Source of the DNA: Verrucomicrobiota bacterium
Lineage (GTDB): Bacteria; Verrucomicrobiota; Verrucomicrobiia; Verrucomicrobiales; DEV007
Length of the DNA stretch: 6,865 nucleotides
Reading direction: 5' to 3'
NCBI GenBank assembly: GCA_027618625.1
Contig: JAQCER010000182.1
Span: 1-6,865 of the forward strand
A model generated the notes under the pieces. The model was not told where the DNA came from, did no database searches, and saw only the letters and a program-made list of their open reading frames with translations. Of this stretch, positions 6,152 through 6,865 are shown piece after piece; within the stretch, counting starts at the first letter, position 1; each line of letters opens with the position of its first letter. The position numbers were made by a program, and so were the translations under genes.

Positions 6152-6180
6152 CACTCCGTGGGTGCTTGGGTATTTCACTC
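6133..6180 (-). repeat. 24-bp tandem duplication including the stop codon of the upstream gene
   Basis: Two consecutive 24-bp units (6180-6157 and 6156-6133, minus strand) match at 23 of 24 positions, with a perfect 21-bp core at 6160-6180 and 6136-6156. The first unit begins with the last sense codon and stop (GAG TGA) of the helical-protein gene, so the gene's terminal codons are part of the repeat. Confidence 0.85.
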
Positions 6181-6865
6181 TGTCAGCCTTTCGTAATAGT
6201 CCTTGAGGATAGCGCGGTATTCCAGCGGCAATTCTCTAGCAAAGTTCTCGTTCAGGGCGGCGCGATCGCGGCGGCCAAGCACTTGCCATTCGAGGCGGCC
6301 ACCATTCGGTTTGTTGCCGGTCAAGGCTCCGGGCTCGAACAAGGGTAAAATTGCCTGCTCCACGAGCTCCTCATCAGAAGGATTCGTACTGGGATCCTCC
6401 GGTGGACCCGGGGGGGGTATCATCACATACTTCAGCGCATACTCCAGAATGAAGTAGCGCAGCGCATCTCCTGCTTCGGTCTGGCGCGTGATCGCAAGGT
6501 CGCGCTCGCTCGCCTTCAGCTTTGCGGCGGCCTCGGACAGGTGGCGGTGAGCTGCGACTAGCTTCGCATGGGGTTCTGGGGCGGGCGGAGCCGGCTCCTC
6601 GACCACCACTGGCTCGGGCTCGGGTTCACCTTCGGCGGGCTCGCCTTCAACCTCGATTTCAGGTTCTTCTTCAACGGGCGCGGCTGGCGGCTCAGGTGGA
6701 GCTGGTGGCTTGGGCGCTTGAATGAGGGCCGCGCATTGACCTGCTAGCTTTTGCTGTTGGGCGGCGAAGCTTTTGAGTGCCTCCGGCTTGGAGGCCTGGG
6801 TCGCCCGCGAGAGATCCATGTGGCGCGCCGCAATCGCCATTGCTTGATGGATCAGTTTCACTTCG
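6175..6865 (-). CDS. Helical protein with Pro/Glu-rich linker, C-terminal 229 residues only
   Basis: The frame is open at the right edge, so this is the C-terminal part of a longer protein; the GTG at 6861 is an internal Val codon rather than a supported start. Visible in order, numbered from the edge: a helix rich in Ala, Gln and Lys (1-49); a low-complexity linker of Pro, Glu and Val (51-99, DNA 6568-6714); a second long charged helix (99-148); then a more globular end with PPPGPPEDP, a W-containing stretch (LEWQVLGRRDR) and the ending ARELPLEYRAILKDYYERL before TGA at 6177-6175. I do not recognise a named family. The LP-x-EYR...YY ending recalls large coiled-coil proteins near VWA/Bat-type and toroid genes in Planctomycetota (recollection, unverified). 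The linker suggests a tether between two helical modules. Its stop lies in the first copy of a 24-bp tandem repeat; the toroid gene follows 188 bp downstream on the same strand. Confidence 0.8.
   Translation of the reverse strand, partial: EVKLIHQAMAIAARHMDLSRATQASKPEALKSFAAQQQKLAGQCAALIQAPKPPAPPEPPAAPVEEEPEIEVEGEPAEGEPEPEPVVVEEPAPPAPEPHAKLVAAHRHLSEAAAKLKASERDLAITRQTEAGDALRYFILEYALKYVMIPPPGPPEDPSTNPSDEELVEQAILPLFEPGALTGNKPNGGRLEWQVLGRRDRAALNENFARELPLEYRAILKDYYERLTE

Noticed and set aside
5987..6178. GTG 6178 as start of the toroid gene, overlapping the upstream stop (GTGA)
   Set aside because: The 64 extra residues (KYPSTHGVKYPST...) are translated repeat words, and a signal peptide would then be internal. 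The overlap appears accidental.
6017..6180. CRISPR array
   Set aside because: Repeats are 8-24 bp with no unique spacers of regular length, and there are no cas genes.

Overview
All recognisable genes lie on the minus strand and read from the right edge of the window to the left edge. The DNA is moderately GC-rich. The set of secreted, poorly characterised families suggests an uncultured bacterium of the Planctomycetota or a related lineage (Lentisphaerota or Hydrogenedentota type). The clearest sign is an alpha/alpha-toroid (squalene-cyclase-like) protein with a Tyr-rich segment and a C-terminal RYIPIYQR-type ending. This assignment is inference from family resemblance, not a database result.

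Layout, in transcription order. (1) 6865-6175: C-terminal part of a helical protein with a long Pro/Glu-rich linker; its 5' end is outside the window. (2) 6180-6017: an intergenic array of short phased words (octamers AARYACCC, TTCG-containing heptamers and a 24-bp tandem duplication), arranged as a large imperfect inverted repeat with a G-quadruplex-type motif. (3) 5986-4982: exported six-hairpin alpha/alpha-toroid protein. (4) 4959-4176: a transposon-like island. A 150-residue HUH tyrosine transposase (IS200-like/RAYT type, 4773-4321) lies between inverted flanks of 83 and 84 bp, each built from three small palindromes in the same order, with further tandem or degenerate repeat units outside. 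(5) about 4190-1452: large exported helical/TPR protein with two thioredoxin-like domains that lack the CxxC motif. (6) 1455-1: exported protein with a transglutaminase-like Cys/His signature, coupled to the previous gene by an ATGA overlap and a strong GGAGG; it runs off the left edge without a stop.

The four non-mobile genes look like one cell-envelope operon. Three carry recognisable Sec-type signal cores, and the cluster combines scaffold folds (toroid, TPR, inactive thioredoxin folds) with one candidate enzyme. The transposase island appears to have landed inside this operon. Both genes preceded by repeats (toroid and TPR/thioredoxin) have signal-peptide cores that emerge directly from repeat-derived DNA with no convincing start codon or ribosome binding site. 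This suggests the repeats have eroded or replaced the original start regions.
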